Below are positions 8,149 through 15,984 of a stretch of 33,846 nt of DNA, piece after piece. Within the stretch, counting starts at the first letter, position 1. Every line of letters begins with the position of its first letter. The DNA comes from Oscillospiraceae bacterium (lineage in GTDB: Bacteria > Bacillota > Clostridia > Oscillospirales > Ruminococcaceae), in the NCBI GenBank assembly GCA_017473015.1, contig JAFUNP010000001.1, positions 1-33,846 of the forward strand, given 5' to 3'. The position numbers and the translations under genes are program-made. The notes under the pieces are model-generated. The model worked only from the letters and a program-made list of their open reading frames with translations. It was not told where the DNA came from and did not search any database.

Positions 8149-9846
8149 TTACAGCACAACAGTTGCTTTTGCAACACCGGCTTTAGGACCGGAAACTGTA
8201 ACTGTCAGTTCTGTTCCTGCTGCAGCTTTCACAACCCATGTAACAACTTTTGTGAATGGGTCGTGCCGGCGTGTGGTGATATTGTCCCATGAATAAGAGC
8301 TCTTTACGCCGGAGAAGCCTTCCAGATGGCCCAGTGTATCAACAGCTTTGCCTGTTACCAGCTGGCCGTCAACATCCAGTTTCACTGTCAGTTCTTTGTC
8401 AACTTTCAGACGTTTTGCTTCGTTTGTAACAAATGTAGGCAGATAGCCTGTGTTGGAAACTTTTGCAGTTACTTTGTATACACCTTCGCCTACCTTTTCG
8501 GCTGTGAGACAGTCAATAACCAGTTTAGGGCAGGTCATCGCCATGCGCAGACAGAAGTTTGTATTCTTTTCAACTTCCTGTTCCAGATAGCCTGGAGGAC
8601 AGTTCTGCCATGTGTATTTGAAGTCAAAACCACCGATTTCCACTTTGCCCAGCTGTGGATGGTCAAATTCTGTCCAGTCTTTGATAGGTTTACCGGATTT
8701 CAGCATTGGAACATTTTCATCAATCCATTTCAGAATCCGCAGCATATCTTCAGACAGCTGTTTGTCAGTCTTTGGTTCTGTGCGTGGGTAAACATCAGGC
8801 ACACCTGCGCGTGTCTGCAGGTCCCACAGTTCTGCTGTGTATGTAGGAATGCCCTGTGTGGAGTACATCCAGTCGTCAAATGCGCCGGAAGAATAGTTTA
8901 CAGTGTCTGTCAGGAATGCATCAAAAATATTGAAGCAGCCATAGCCTGTTTCTTCTGTAGCCATTGCGCCGATTTCACGGAACATTCTCATGTCGCGAGG
9001 GTCAGCGTTCTTTTCAGGCATTGTTCCAGGTGGGTAGATGTAGCAGCCACCGGATGTGTGGTATGTAACAGCACTGCAGATATTTGGGTGAGCCAGAACA
9101 AAGTCAGCAACTGCTTTGTTTTCAGGATTTGACAGAGGATATTTGCCTGCACCAGGCTGGCGGTTTTCAGGGAACCAGCCCAGAGGATAGTTTCTGTTGA
9201 AGTCCAGACCCCATTTAACTTCTGCAGGGTAGATGTTTACACCGTCAAAATCTTCGATATAACCTTCCGGATAGATGTTGTAATATGTACCGCCGAATTC
9301 GGAAGGAGCGCGTTTTACCATAACTCGTGGGTCTTTTTCGTGTTCTTTCCAAACGCCGTTTGGTGTGGCAATACGCATCATGCGGATAACACCGTCGCCG
9401 TCCATGTCTTTGGCATGAAGGCCAGGAGCTGGTTTTTCAAAAGGATATGGTCTGTTTACACTGCGCAGTTTTTCGCTGGAGGTGAGATAAGTTTCAGCAC
9501 CGTCCGGTGTGATTCTTGGGATAACATAAACTGCATTTTCATCCAGCAGTTTTGTGATGTTGGCATCTGTGCCGTATTTCTGTACCAGAGTAACAATCAG
9601 GTGTGTGGCAGCCATAGAGCCTGTCACTTCACCGGCGTGATGGTTGCCGTCAACATAGTATGCAGGTTTTGTCAGAACATCGCCTGTGGCAAAGTTTGTG
9701 ATTTCACATGCCCATACTTCACGGTTTTCCGGTGTTGTGCAGATAGATGATAATTTGATAAGCTGAGGATAGTCTGCTGCAAGTTCTTTCAGCAGCTGTG
9801 TCAGCTCTTCATAAACATAATAGTGGTCAAAAACGTATGTTTTCAT
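8149..9846 (-). CDS. Zinc carboxypeptidase, peptidase family M14
   Basis: A 565-residue protein; an M14 catalytic domain spans roughly residues 1-380. Visible active-site elements are HAGE at 70-73 (zinc ligands His and Glu), DFNRNYP near 215-221 (Asn-Arg substrate binding), the third zinc ligand His in VTYHTSG near 263, and the catalytic Glu in TYTAEL near 339. The C-terminal 180 residues look like a beta-rich domain of the kind found at the end of bacterial M14 enzymes. There is no signal peptide, so it probably acts on peptides or amino-acid conjugates inside the cell. The ATG follows AGAGGAGA. It is monocistronic with its own promoter. Confidence 0.9.
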   Translation of the reverse strand: MKTYVFDHYYVYEELTQLLKELAADYPQLIKLSSICTTPENREVWACEITNFATGDVLTKPAYYVDGNHHAGEVTGSMAATHLIVTLVQKYGTDANITKLLDENAVYVIPRITPDGAETYLTSSEKLRSVNRPYPFEKPAPGLHAKDMDGDGVIRMMRIATPNGVWKEHEKDPRVMVKRAPSEFGGTYYNIYPEGYIEDFDGVNIYPAEVKWGLDFNRNYPLGWFPENRQPGAGKYPLSNPENKAVADFVLAHPNICSAVTYHTSGGCYIYPPGTMPEKNADPRDMRMFREIGAMATEETGYGCFNIFDAFLTDTVNYSSGAFDDWMYSTQGIPTYTAELWDLQTRAGVPDVYPRTEPKTDKQLSEDMLRILKWIDENVPMLKSGKPIKDWTEFDHPQLGKVEIGGFDFKYTWQNCPPGYLEQEVEKNTNFCLRMAMTCPKLVIDCLTAEKVGEGVYKVTAKVSNTGYLPTFVTNEAKRLKVDKELTVKLDVDGQLVTGKAVDTLGHLEGFSGVKSSYSWDNITTRRHDPFTKVVTWVVKAAAGTELTVTVSGPKAGVAKATVVL

Positions 9847-9877
9847 ATTTTGTCTCCTCTCTAAAGATTACTGTCTC

Positions 9878-9906
9878 ATTATACTCCCATAAGTCATAAA
9901 ACTCAA
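9878..9906 (-). promoter_or_regulatory. Promoter of the M14 carboxypeptidase gene
   Basis: On the minus strand TTGAGT (9901-9906), 17-nt spacer, TATAAT (9878-9883), about 30 nt before the start codon. Upstream, around 9985-10015, the motif TTTTTATGCAT occurs twice; I cannot assign it a role. Confidence 0.75.
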
Positions 9907-10049
9907 GACCTTTTATTATATTTTTGCAATAAAATTGTATATTTTTAAATCAATGCATGGATTATTGGTGTGTTTTATACAATTTTTATGCATAAATGTA
10001 TTTTTTATGCATGCAAATACACACGGATGTCAACCGATGCACATATAAA

Positions 10050-10076
10050 AATACCCCTGGCAAAACCAGAGGTATT
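10050..10076 (-). terminator. Terminator of the gatCAB operon
   Basis: AATACCCCTGG (10050-10060) pairs with CCAGAGGTATT (10066-10076), with one mismatch. On the minus strand the stem is followed by a T-rich stretch, 30 bp after the gatB stop. Confidence 0.8.
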
Positions 10077-10105
10077 ATTTGAAATAAAATATTTATGCTT
10101 ATGTT

Positions 10106-11545
10106 TTAGATTTTATTGATTTCAGCAATCAGGATTTCGCGGAGAACCTGTGGGTTTGCATTGCCTTTCAGCTGTTTCATACATTTGCCAAACAGAGCCA
10201 TCAGTGCTTTTTCTTTACCGCCTTTGAAGTCTGCAACAGATTTAGGGTCGGCTGCGATAACCTCTTTTACGATATTTTCGATAAATGATGTGTCATTGGA
10301 AACGATAAAGCCGGACTGTTTTGCATAAGCTTCCACATCAGGAATGTCATTTTCAAACATTGCAGCCAGAATGCGTTTTGCATTAGGACGGCTTACTTTG
10401 TCTTCCATAACCAGCTTGATAAGCTGACCCAAAGATGTGCCGCTGATAGCCAGCATATCTGCTGTCATTTTCTTTTTGTTCAGAACCTGCATACATTCTG
10501 TGATAATCCAGTTTGCAGTTTCTTTTGCATTGCCGCATACTGCCAGCGCATCTTCAAATACATCACACAGGGCACGGCTGGATGCCAGAATGTCTGCATC
10601 GTATTCAGACAGGCCCATTTCATCAATGTATCTGGCTCTTTTTACTTCAGGCAGCTCAGGCAGAGATTTTTCAATGCGGTCGAGCCATTCATCATCGATA
10701 ACAACAGGCATGATGTTAGGGTCTGGGAAGTAGCGGTAGTCACCGGCTGTTTCTTTGTTTCTCATGGCATAGCTTTTGCCTTCGTTATCATCCCAGCGGC
10801 GTGTTTCCTGTACCAGTTCTTCACAGCCTGTTTCCAGAGCGCGTGTGTGGCGGGCAATTTCGTATTTGATTGCTCTTGTAATGGCAGAAAGTGAGTTCAT
10901 ATTCTTCATTTCTGTTCTTACACCCAGCACGTCGCTGCCTTCAGGACGAATGGACAGGTTTACGTCACAGCGCATGGAGCCCTGTTCCCAACGGCAGTCA
11001 GAAACTTTTGCAAAGCGCAACAGGTCGCGCAGTCTTTCCAGATAAGCGATTGCTTCTTCCGCAGAGGAAATATCAGGCTGGGAAACGATTTCGATAAGAG
11101 GAACAGATGTTCTGTTGAAGTCAACCAGAGTTGTATCTGTCCAGTCGTCGTGTACCAGTTTGCCTGCGTCTTCTTCCATGTGAATCTGTTTGATTCTGAT
11201 GGATTTAGGACCTTTGGAGGTTTCTATATCCACGCGGCCGTTTACACATATAGGACTGAACCACTGTGTAGTCTGATATGCGTTTGGAAGGTCTGGGTAG
11301 TAGTAGCTCTTTTTGTCAAAAGTTGTCACGCGGTTGATATCACAGTTCAGCATCATACCGGCTGTCATACCCAGGTCAACAACGCGTTTGTTTACGATAG
11401 GCAGCATGCCTGGCATACCGGAACATGCAGGGCACACATGGTCGTTCTGTTCTGCGCCGAATTCAGCAGAGCAGGAGCAGAAAATTTTTGATTTGGTGGC
11501 AAGCTCAACATGAACTTCCAGACCGATGACTGTTTCGTATTTCAT
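10106..11545 (-). CDS. gatB: Asp/Glu-tRNA(Asn/Gln) amidotransferase subunit B
   Basis: GatB activates the side-chain carboxylate of Asp-tRNA(Asn) or Glu-tRNA(Gln) by phosphorylation and then amidates it with ammonia. The protein is full length (479 residues). YETVIGLEVHVELATKSKIF at the N-terminus carries the conserved Glu and His of the kinase site, followed by a cysteine-rich CSC...CPAC element and YYYPDLPNAYQ. The C-terminal half is the helical and YqeY-like tail that binds tRNA. A GTG two codons upstream (11551) sits only 3 nt from AGGAGG, whereas ATG at 11545 has the ideal 9-nt spacing, so I choose the latter. GatB looks fully functional, in contrast to its partner GatA. Confidence 0.95.
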   Translation of the reverse strand: MKYETVIGLEVHVELATKSKIFCSCSAEFGAEQNDHVCPACSGMPGMLPIVNKRVVDLGMTAGMMLNCDINRVTTFDKKSYYYPDLPNAYQTTQWFSPICVNGRVDIETSKGPKSIRIKQIHMEEDAGKLVHDDWTDTTLVDFNRTSVPLIEIVSQPDISSAEEAIAYLERLRDLLRFAKVSDCRWEQGSMRCDVNLSIRPEGSDVLGVRTEMKNMNSLSAITRAIKYEIARHTRALETGCEELVQETRRWDDNEGKSYAMRNKETAGDYRYFPDPNIMPVVIDDEWLDRIEKSLPELPEVKRARYIDEMGLSEYDADILASSRALCDVFEDALAVCGNAKETANWIITECMQVLNKKKMTADMLAISGTSLGQLIKLVMEDKVSRPNAKRILAAMFENDIPDVEAYAKQSGFIVSNDTSFIENIVKEVIAADPKSVADFKGGKEKALMALFGKCMKQLKGNANPQVLREILIAEINKI

Positions 11546-11559
11546 ATTCACTTACCTCC

Positions 11560-12723
11560 TTACAGTGTTTCTGCCAGAGCCAGCAGTGCGGCTTCTGTCA
11601 GTGGTGCGCCCATCAGCTGTACACCGCCCGTTACAACAACAGGGATACCTGTAATCATTGCAGGTGCGATGTAAAGACTTTCATCATAGGCGATATATTT
11701 GTTTTCCTGTGCCTGTGCCAGTGTATATTCTGATTTTGAAGATACAAGGCCCAGAACAGCATCAAATTCACCGAATGTTTTCATCAGATATTCGCTGATA
11801 ACACGGCGGATTCTCTGTGCTTTGTCATATACTTTGTAGTAGTTTGCTTCTGACAGTGTTTCAGAGCCGAACAGCACTGTGGATTTTGTCAGATAGCCGA
11901 AAGCTTCTGTACGGCTGTTTGTATACAGCTGGTCCAGGTCTGTGTAGTTTGGTGTGCGGTAGCCGTATTTAACGCCGTCATATTTGGAAACGTTGTTGCA
12001 CAGTTCTGCGCTCATCAGTATGTTCCATGCCGGTTTTGCCAGCAGCAGTTCACCTGCATCGATTTCAACCACTTCCACACCCTGTGCTGTCAGTTTTGCT
12101 TTTACTGCTTCCAGCTTTGCAGCGTCTTCGCCGGCTGCCAGAGATTTTGCGATTGCAACTTTTTTGATTTCTTTTACTTCATCAGCAACACATTTTTCCT
12201 GTGGGAGAGATGTGCCGTCTTTGTCGTCGTGACCTTTGATTGCCCACAGCACTTCTTTTGCTGTAGCGGCGTCAGCGGCTGTGACAGACACTGTTTCACC
12301 GGAGCATACAGCAGGAATTGTACCGAAACGGGACACTGTGCCGTAGGTTGGTTTTACATAAACAAGGCCGGAAAGAGCTGCTGCTCTTGCGCCGCTGCCG
12401 TTTACTTCCAGAGTTACAGCAGCCATGGTTTCGCCTGTTTTTACAGCCTGTGCTGCGGCAGTTGTCAGTTTGCCGTCTGCTTCAACAGCGCCGTAATATG
12501 ATGTTTCACCCAGCAGGTCCAGGTTGAATTCGCCTGTGTTTGCCTTTGCATACACTGTGTAGCCTGCTTCTTTCAGTTTTGTCACTGCCTGTGCTTCAAA
12601 AAGGCTCATATAACCATCCAGCATTCTGGAGCCAGCTGATGTAGGCATATCTGTTGTGAGAATCATATCATCCACAACAATGTTTTTTACTGATTTTTCA
12701 GTTTCAGCAACATACATTTTCAC
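11560..12723 (-). CDS. gatA: Degenerate GatA-like subunit lacking the amidase core
   Basis: GatA normally (about 485 residues) hydrolyses glutamine to feed ammonia to GatB. This protein has 387 residues. It aligns by eye to GatA through AKANTGEFNLDLLGETSYYG, VKPTYGTVSRFGTIPA, NNVSKYDGVKYGYR and YDKAQRIRRVISEYL. The N-terminal 60-70 residues are missing. IKDN with the catalytic Lys reads VVDD, and the GGSSGG loop with the bridging Ser is deleted. Only a GSGAR remnant sits where the nucleophile region GGSIR belongs. The start is GTG 12723 with GGGAG upstream, or ATG two codons later. It lies between intact gatC and gatB, with the gatB ribosome site overlapping its stop. I infer a structural subunit without glutaminase activity. 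The reading frame is uninterrupted, so it is not a decaying pseudogene. Confidence 0.8.
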   Translation of the reverse strand: MKMYVAETEKSVKNIVVDDMILTTDMPTSAGSRMLDGYMSLFEAQAVTKLKEAGYTVYAKANTGEFNLDLLGETSYYGAVEADGKLTTAAAQAVKTGETMAAVTLEVNGSGARAAALSGLVYVKPTYGTVSRFGTIPAVCSGETVSVTAADAATAKEVLWAIKGHDDKDGTSLPQEKCVADEVKEIKKVAIAKSLAAGEDAAKLEAVKAKLTAQGVEVVEIDAGELLLAKPAWNILMSAELCNNVSKYDGVKYGYRTPNYTDLDQLYTNSRTEAFGYLTKSTVLFGSETLSEANYYKVYDKAQRIRRVISEYLMKTFGEFDAVLGLVSSKSEYTLAQAQENKYIAYDESLYIAPAMITGIPVVVTGGVQLMGAPLTEAALLALAETL

Positions 12724-12741
12724 AAGTTTATCTCCCTTCTC

Positions 12742-13023
12742 TTATTCTACAGTACGAGGTACCTGCCAGTAACCATCCATAGCTTCAGGAGCCTGTTCCT
12801 GCAGCTGGTCACGGGTGTAAAGTTTTTTGGCAATATCTTCACGGATAATGTTTGTCATTGGCATTACATATACCATTCTTTCCACATTTTCTGTGTCAAC
12901 TGTTGCCAGGATTTCTGCATCTTTTTCTGCTTTTGCAAAAAAGTCCATCAGTTCTTTTTCTTCTGTTTCAGTCAGATTGAGCTGGTTCAGTTTCTGCAAT
13001 CTGGACAATGTCTTTATATCCAT
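12742..13023 (-). CDS. gatC: Asp/Glu-tRNA amidotransferase subunit C
   Basis: A 93-residue protein of normal GatC length. The N-terminal helix with LSRLQKLNQLNLTETEEKEL and the later DTENVERMVYVMPM followed by REDIAKKLYTRDQL match the GatC pattern (LARL..L.L...E). GatC wraps around GatA and GatB and stabilises the complex. It is the first gene of the operon, about 60 bp after the Asn-type T-box terminator, and starts at ATG 13023 behind a GGGG-type ribosome site. Confidence 0.9.
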   Translation of the reverse strand: MDIKTLSRLQKLNQLNLTETEEKELMDFFAKAEKDAEILATVDTENVERMVYVMPMTNIIREDIAKKLYTRDQLQEQAPEAMDGYWQVPRTVE

Positions 13024-13088
13024 CTGAATCCCCTTTCCGATTCATTAAAATACTGTGGGCACCGGGAAGTACCCATAAAACAATAAAA

Positions 13089-13320
13089 AGCCGTCTTTAT
13101 CCCCTATGGGACGAAAGACAGCTTCCGCGGGACCACCCAAATTGGCTGCAGCGCAGCCCTCTTTCATCGCTGTATCGTAGCGTAACGTGCGGGTCTAATA
13201 ACAAAATGCTTTCTTCCGCATGCTCCAGACTGTTTTTCTTTATATTTCAGCTACCGCTTTCCACCGACTGCGGCTCTCTGTAAACTGAGGGATACAAATA
13301 CTCGGTCCATCATAGCAATA
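13089..13320 (-). ncRNA. T-box leader of gatCAB, specifier AAC (Asn)
   Basis: On the minus strand the leader shows Stem I with an AGTA S-turn, AGAGAG bulge and a specifier loop GAAAAACA between helices UUUGUAU/AUAUAAA and GGAC/GUCU. By position within the 8-nt loop, as in the two aromatic T-boxes of this window, the specifier is AAC at 13232-13234. The T-box core GGGTGGTCCCGCGG is at 13125-13138, followed by a terminator pairing GCTGTCTTT with AAAGACGGC and a T5 tail. Uncharged tRNA(Asn) would stabilise the antiterminator and switch on gatCAB. The variable base is T (UGGU), so pairing with the usual G73 of tRNA(Asn) would be a G-U wobble. Confidence 0.85.
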
Positions 13321-13338
13321 TATTACCTTAACATTATA

Positions 13339-13365
13339 ATTATATCATAAATATGGAAATGTCAA
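13339..13365 (-). promoter_or_regulatory. Promoter of gatCAB
   Basis: TTGACA (13360-13365), a short 15-nt spacer and an extended -10, TGATATAAT (TATAAT at 13339-13344). A second TATAAT directly downstream offers an alternative. Confidence 0.65.
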
Positions 13366-13509
13366 GAATTTTTTGCTGTTTTACAAGGGAAAATCAGAAA
13401 GTTGCAGAAGAATTAAACAATATCTTTACCAAATTGTTGAACAAAAAATCCTCTTAAAATCATAAGTGGGTTATTTTGTGGGTTATTTCTAAAACCGATA
13501 CAAACGAAA

Positions 13510-13550
13510 AAACCTCGTAAACAGGCTAAAATAGCGCGTTTACGAGGTTT
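13510..13550 (-). terminator. Perfect 13-bp terminator hairpin downstream of tRNA-like remnants
   Basis: AAACCTCGTAAAC (13510-13522) and GTTTACGAGGTTT (13538-13550) pair perfectly. On the minus strand a T-rich tail follows. It stands directly after a copy of a tRNA-Ser 3' end, mirroring the arrangement of the intact tRNA and its terminator at 13762-13807. Confidence 0.7.
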
Positions 13551-13551
13551 C

Positions 13552-13568
13552 TTTCTTGGCGGAGATTG
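13552..13568. repeat. 17-bp direct repeat of the tRNA-Ser(GCU) 3' end (candidate att scar)
   Basis: TTTCTTGGCGGAGATTG occurs here and again at 13791-13807, where it is the 3' end of tRNA-Ser(GCU) plus CCA and flanking bases. Duplicated tRNA 3' ends are the usual mark of tyrosine-recombinase integration at tRNA genes. Only about 240 bp lie between the copies and no integrase is present, so any element has been lost or reduced. Confidence 0.55.
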
Positions 13569-13686
13569 GGTGACGGAGCTGACCGCTGCCGGTGGCAGAA
13601 TAAGGGAAGCGGAGGAAGGGAAAACAACAAGCAATCAAGGCTGGCTTAAGCCTGCCGCCGAGTGCGCCGATTGTTTTTCAGGGCCT

Positions 13687-13746
13687 GATTTGAACCCTTT
13701 CCCCGGCTTTTTTATCATCTGCCCTCCCCCGGGTTCAAATCCCTCA
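13687..13746. repeat. Partial tRNA-Ser T-arm copies in both orientations
   Basis: GGGTTCAAATCCCTCA at 13731-13746 is a 16-bp inverted copy of the T-arm of tRNA-Ser(GCU) at 13806-13821. GATTTGAACCC at 13687-13697 is an 11-bp direct copy of the same arm. No complete cloverleaf can be folded from 13569-13760. I read the stretch as debris of tRNA-targeted insertions. Confidence 0.45.
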
Positions 13747-13761
13747 TAATTTTCAAAAAGA

Positions 13762-13793
13762 AAAATGCCCACCGCTATTGCGATGGGCATTTT
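13762..13793 (-). terminator. Terminator of the tRNA-Ser pair
   Basis: AAAATGCCCA (13762-13771) pairs with TGGGCATTTT (13784-13793). On the minus strand it starts three bases after the CCA end and finishes in a T-tract. Confidence 0.8.
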
Positions 13794-13795
13794 CT

Positions 13796-13887
13796 TGGCG
13801 GAGATTGAGGGATTTGAACCCTCGCGACGGTTACCCGCCCTACGCCCTTAGCAGGGGCGCCTCTTCGGCCAACTTGAGTAAATCTCC
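13796..13887 (-). tRNA. tRNA-Ser (anticodon GCU)
   Basis: The acceptor pairs GGAGATT (5' end at 13887) with AATCTCC, followed by G73 and an encoded CCA at 13796-13798. The anticodon loop reads CTGCTAA, giving GCU, which decodes AGC/AGU. A long variable arm, as expected for serine tRNAs, lies between anticodon and T arms; the T loop is GTTCAAATC. Length 92 nt with CCA. It is the second tRNA of a two-gene transcript. Confidence 0.93.
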
Positions 13888-13938
13888 AGACGAAGTTAAT
13901 AACTAACTATTCAGATAAAAAATGCGGCTCAAAAGATA

Positions 13939-14025
<87 letters not shown>

Positions 14026-14047
14026 GTATCCTTAAGCTACGCATTAT

Positions 14048-14076
14048 ATGATACCACCGAAAAGCGGTTTTGTCAA
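14048..14076 (-). promoter_or_regulatory. Promoter of the tRNA-Ser pair
   Basis: TTGACA (14071-14076), 17-nt spacer, TATCAT (14048-14053) on the minus strand, about 25 nt before the first tRNA. Confidence 0.75.
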
Positions 14077-14110
14077 CACTTTTTTTCAAAAAGGCAGAAT
14101 AAAAATACAA

Positions 14111-14127
14111 GCCCGGTTAAACCGGGC
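14111..14127 (-). terminator. Terminator of the aromatic amino-acid ABC operon
   Basis: GCCCGG (14111-14116) pairs with CCGGGC (14122-14127); read on the minus strand it is followed by TTGTATTTTTA. It lies about 30 bp after the ATPase stop. Confidence 0.75.
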
Positions 14128-14158
14128 CTATATATTATATATACTATTATTAACAGCC

Positions 14159-14962
14159 TCAACCCAGAATCATTCTGTCTGAAAATGCTGTCTGCCGGTA
14201 GGAGTGAGTAAATTTTTCCAGCAGTGCTTCCACTGTCAGTTTCTGCTTTTCCTCCCCCTTCACATCGTAAACCACATGACCATCATTCATCATAATCAGG
14301 CGGTTGCCGTGCTTGATGGCGTCACGCATATTGTGAGTAATCATTATAGTAGTAAGATTATTTTCTTTTACTATATTATCAGTGAGCTGCAGAACCTTTT
14401 CCGCTGTTTTTGGGTCCAGAGCGGCTGTGTGTTCGTCCAGCAGAAGCAGGTCAGGTTTTTTGATAGTAGCCATCAGCAGTGTAATTGCCTGACGCTGACC
14501 GCCGGACAGAAGACCGATTGTATCGTCCAGTCTGTTTTCCAGGTCCAGGTCCAGCTGTTTGAGCTGAGTACGGAAAAATTCCTTTTCTTTTTCAGAAATA
14601 GCCTTTGACAGACCGCGTTTTTCACCGCGATGCAATGCAAGTGCCAGATTTTCAGCGATAGTCATAGCGGCTGCAGTACCCACCATAGGGTCCTGGAACA
14701 CTCTGCCCAGATGGACAGCTCGCTTGTGCTCCGGCAGATTAGTCACATTTTTGTCACCGATATGAATTTCACCTTCGTCTACAGGGAATACGCCTGCTAT
14801 GGCGTTGAGCATAGTGGATTTACCTGCGCCGTTACCGCCGATAACTGTTACATAATCCCCTTCTTCCAGTACGAGATTAAGACCTTTCAGCACATGGTTT
14901 TCTGTGATTGTGCCGGGATTAAATGTTTTTTCCACATTTTTTACCACCAGTGCCGGTGTCAT
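14159..14962 (-). CDS. ABC transporter ATPase (TrpZ-like, amino-acid import)
   Basis: A 267-residue cytoplasmic ATPase. Walker A GGNGAGKST at 42-50, signature LSGGQRQ at 152-158 followed by AITLLMAT, Walker B LLLLDEHTAALD at 172-183, and switch His in ITHNM. The DEHTAALDPKTA variant (His after the catalytic Glu instead of Pro) is typical of the group paired with ABC_sub_bind lipoproteins, where trpXYZ tryptophan systems belong. The start overlaps the permease stop by 4 bp with AAGGAAGG upstream. It is the last gene of the operon and the only ATPase for the three binding proteins in the locus. Confidence 0.92.
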   Translation of the reverse strand: MTPALVVKNVEKTFNPGTITENHVLKGLNLVLEEGDYVTVIGGNGAGKSTMLNAIAGVFPVDEGEIHIGDKNVTNLPEHKRAVHLGRVFQDPMVGTAAAMTIAENLALALHRGEKRGLSKAISEKEKEFFRTQLKQLDLDLENRLDDTIGLLSGGQRQAITLLMATIKKPDLLLLDEHTAALDPKTAEKVLQLTDNIVKENNLTTIMITHNMRDAIKHGNRLIMMNDGHVVYDVKGEEKQKLTVEALLEKFTHSYRQTAFSDRMILG

Positions 14963-15888
14963 ACTCTTTTACCTTCCTTTTCCAAAACTTTTATACTGCG
15001 GTTTGCATTTGTATGTTTTTTCAGTGTGTTCAGCTTTGCAAACAGATAATTTTTAATTCTTGGCATTGAGAGAGCCACTGTAACTGTAATAGCCGTGAAC
15101 AGTTTCAGGTCCAGCGGGTCCATGCCCATATCAATAACCAGTGCAATGATAATTCTGTATGTAACAGCACCTATCAGCACGGCGCTGAGCTTGCCCAGCA
15201 TGCTTGTGCGGTGGTAAAGAACTTCACCTATGATAACACTGGCAAGACCTATAACGATGGAACCCTGGCCCATACCCATATCGGCATAGCCCTGACTCTG
15301 TGCAATGAGCGCGCCGGAAAAAGCAACCAGACCGTTTCCCAGTGCCAGACCCAGTATTTTCATACTGTCAATGTTTATGCCCATTGCATTTGCCATTTTT
15401 TCATTATTGCCTGTGGCACGCAGTGCGCTGCCCATAGATGTGGACAGGAACATGTATAACAGTACCACAAATGCTACAGCTGTAATGCCGCCGCAGATAA
15501 GAACAGCCTGTTTGGACTGTGTAAACATTGAAAATATAGTTTCAACCTTGAGAAGCGTGGTGTTAGGCTTGCCCATGATTTTGATGTTGATGGAATACAG
15601 GCCTATCTGTGACAGAATACCGGAAAGTATAGCCGGTATTTTCAGCTTTGTATGAAGCAGACCGGTTACAACGCCGGCTGCCATACCGCCGAAGAAAGCC
15701 GCCATTGTGGCGAGGACAGGATTCACACCGCTTACCAGCAGCTTGGCTGCTATAGCAGCACCTGTCACTATACTTCCGTCAACAGTCATATCTGCGTAAT
15801 CCAGTACTCGGAATGTAAGGTATACTCCAAGGGCCATTACTGACCACAACAAACCAAGGGATACTGCGCCTGTAATAATGTTCAACAT
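14959..15888 (-). CDS. ABC transporter permease (TrpY-like)
   Basis: A 309-residue integral membrane protein with about eight hydrophobic segments, of the branched-chain-permease-like fold (COG4120 type). Diagnostic stretches are SLGLLWSVMALGVYLTFRVL at the start, YADMTVDGSIVTGAAI, and GLALGNGLVAFSGALIAQSQG with the conserved coupling loop. The basic C-terminal tail is cytoplasmic. ATG 15888 follows GGAG. The gap to the upstream binding-protein gene is about 95 bp and holds no clear terminator, so the genes are co-transcribed from the Tyr-type T-box. Confidence 0.92.
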   Translation of the reverse strand: MLNIITGAVSLGLLWSVMALGVYLTFRVLDYADMTVDGSIVTGAAIAAKLLVSGVNPVLATMAAFFGGMAAGVVTGLLHTKLKIPAILSGILSQIGLYSINIKIMGKPNTTLLKVETIFSMFTQSKQAVLICGGITAVAFVVLLYMFLSTSMGSALRATGNNEKMANAMGINIDSMKILGLALGNGLVAFSGALIAQSQGYADMGMGQGSIVIGLASVIIGEVLYHRTSMLGKLSAVLIGAVTYRIIIALVIDMGMDPLDLKLFTAITVTVALSMPRIKNYLFAKLNTLKKHTNANRSIKVLEKEGKRV

Positions 15889-15984
15889 CTTTCTGATTTA
15901 CTCCTAATTTCTAAATAATTCGTCTTCTCTCTTTAATTCTCTATAACATAAATATTTCGGACAAATTTTGTAATAATATATGGT

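Noticed and set aside
13225-13240. Lys (AAA) or Gln (CAG) specifier for the gatCAB leader
   Set aside because: With helices drawn as in the two aromatic leaders the specifier falls on AAC; AAA would be one base early and CAG would break the lower helix.
13413-13634. 73-codon open frame on the minus strand through the tRNA-scar region
   Set aside because: It reads through a tRNA 3' end copy and a perfect terminator hairpin, so it is not a plausible gene.
13569-13760. A third, degenerate tRNA gene between the scars
   Set aside because: T-arm-like segments are present but no acceptor, D-arm or anticodon arm can be assembled in either orientation.
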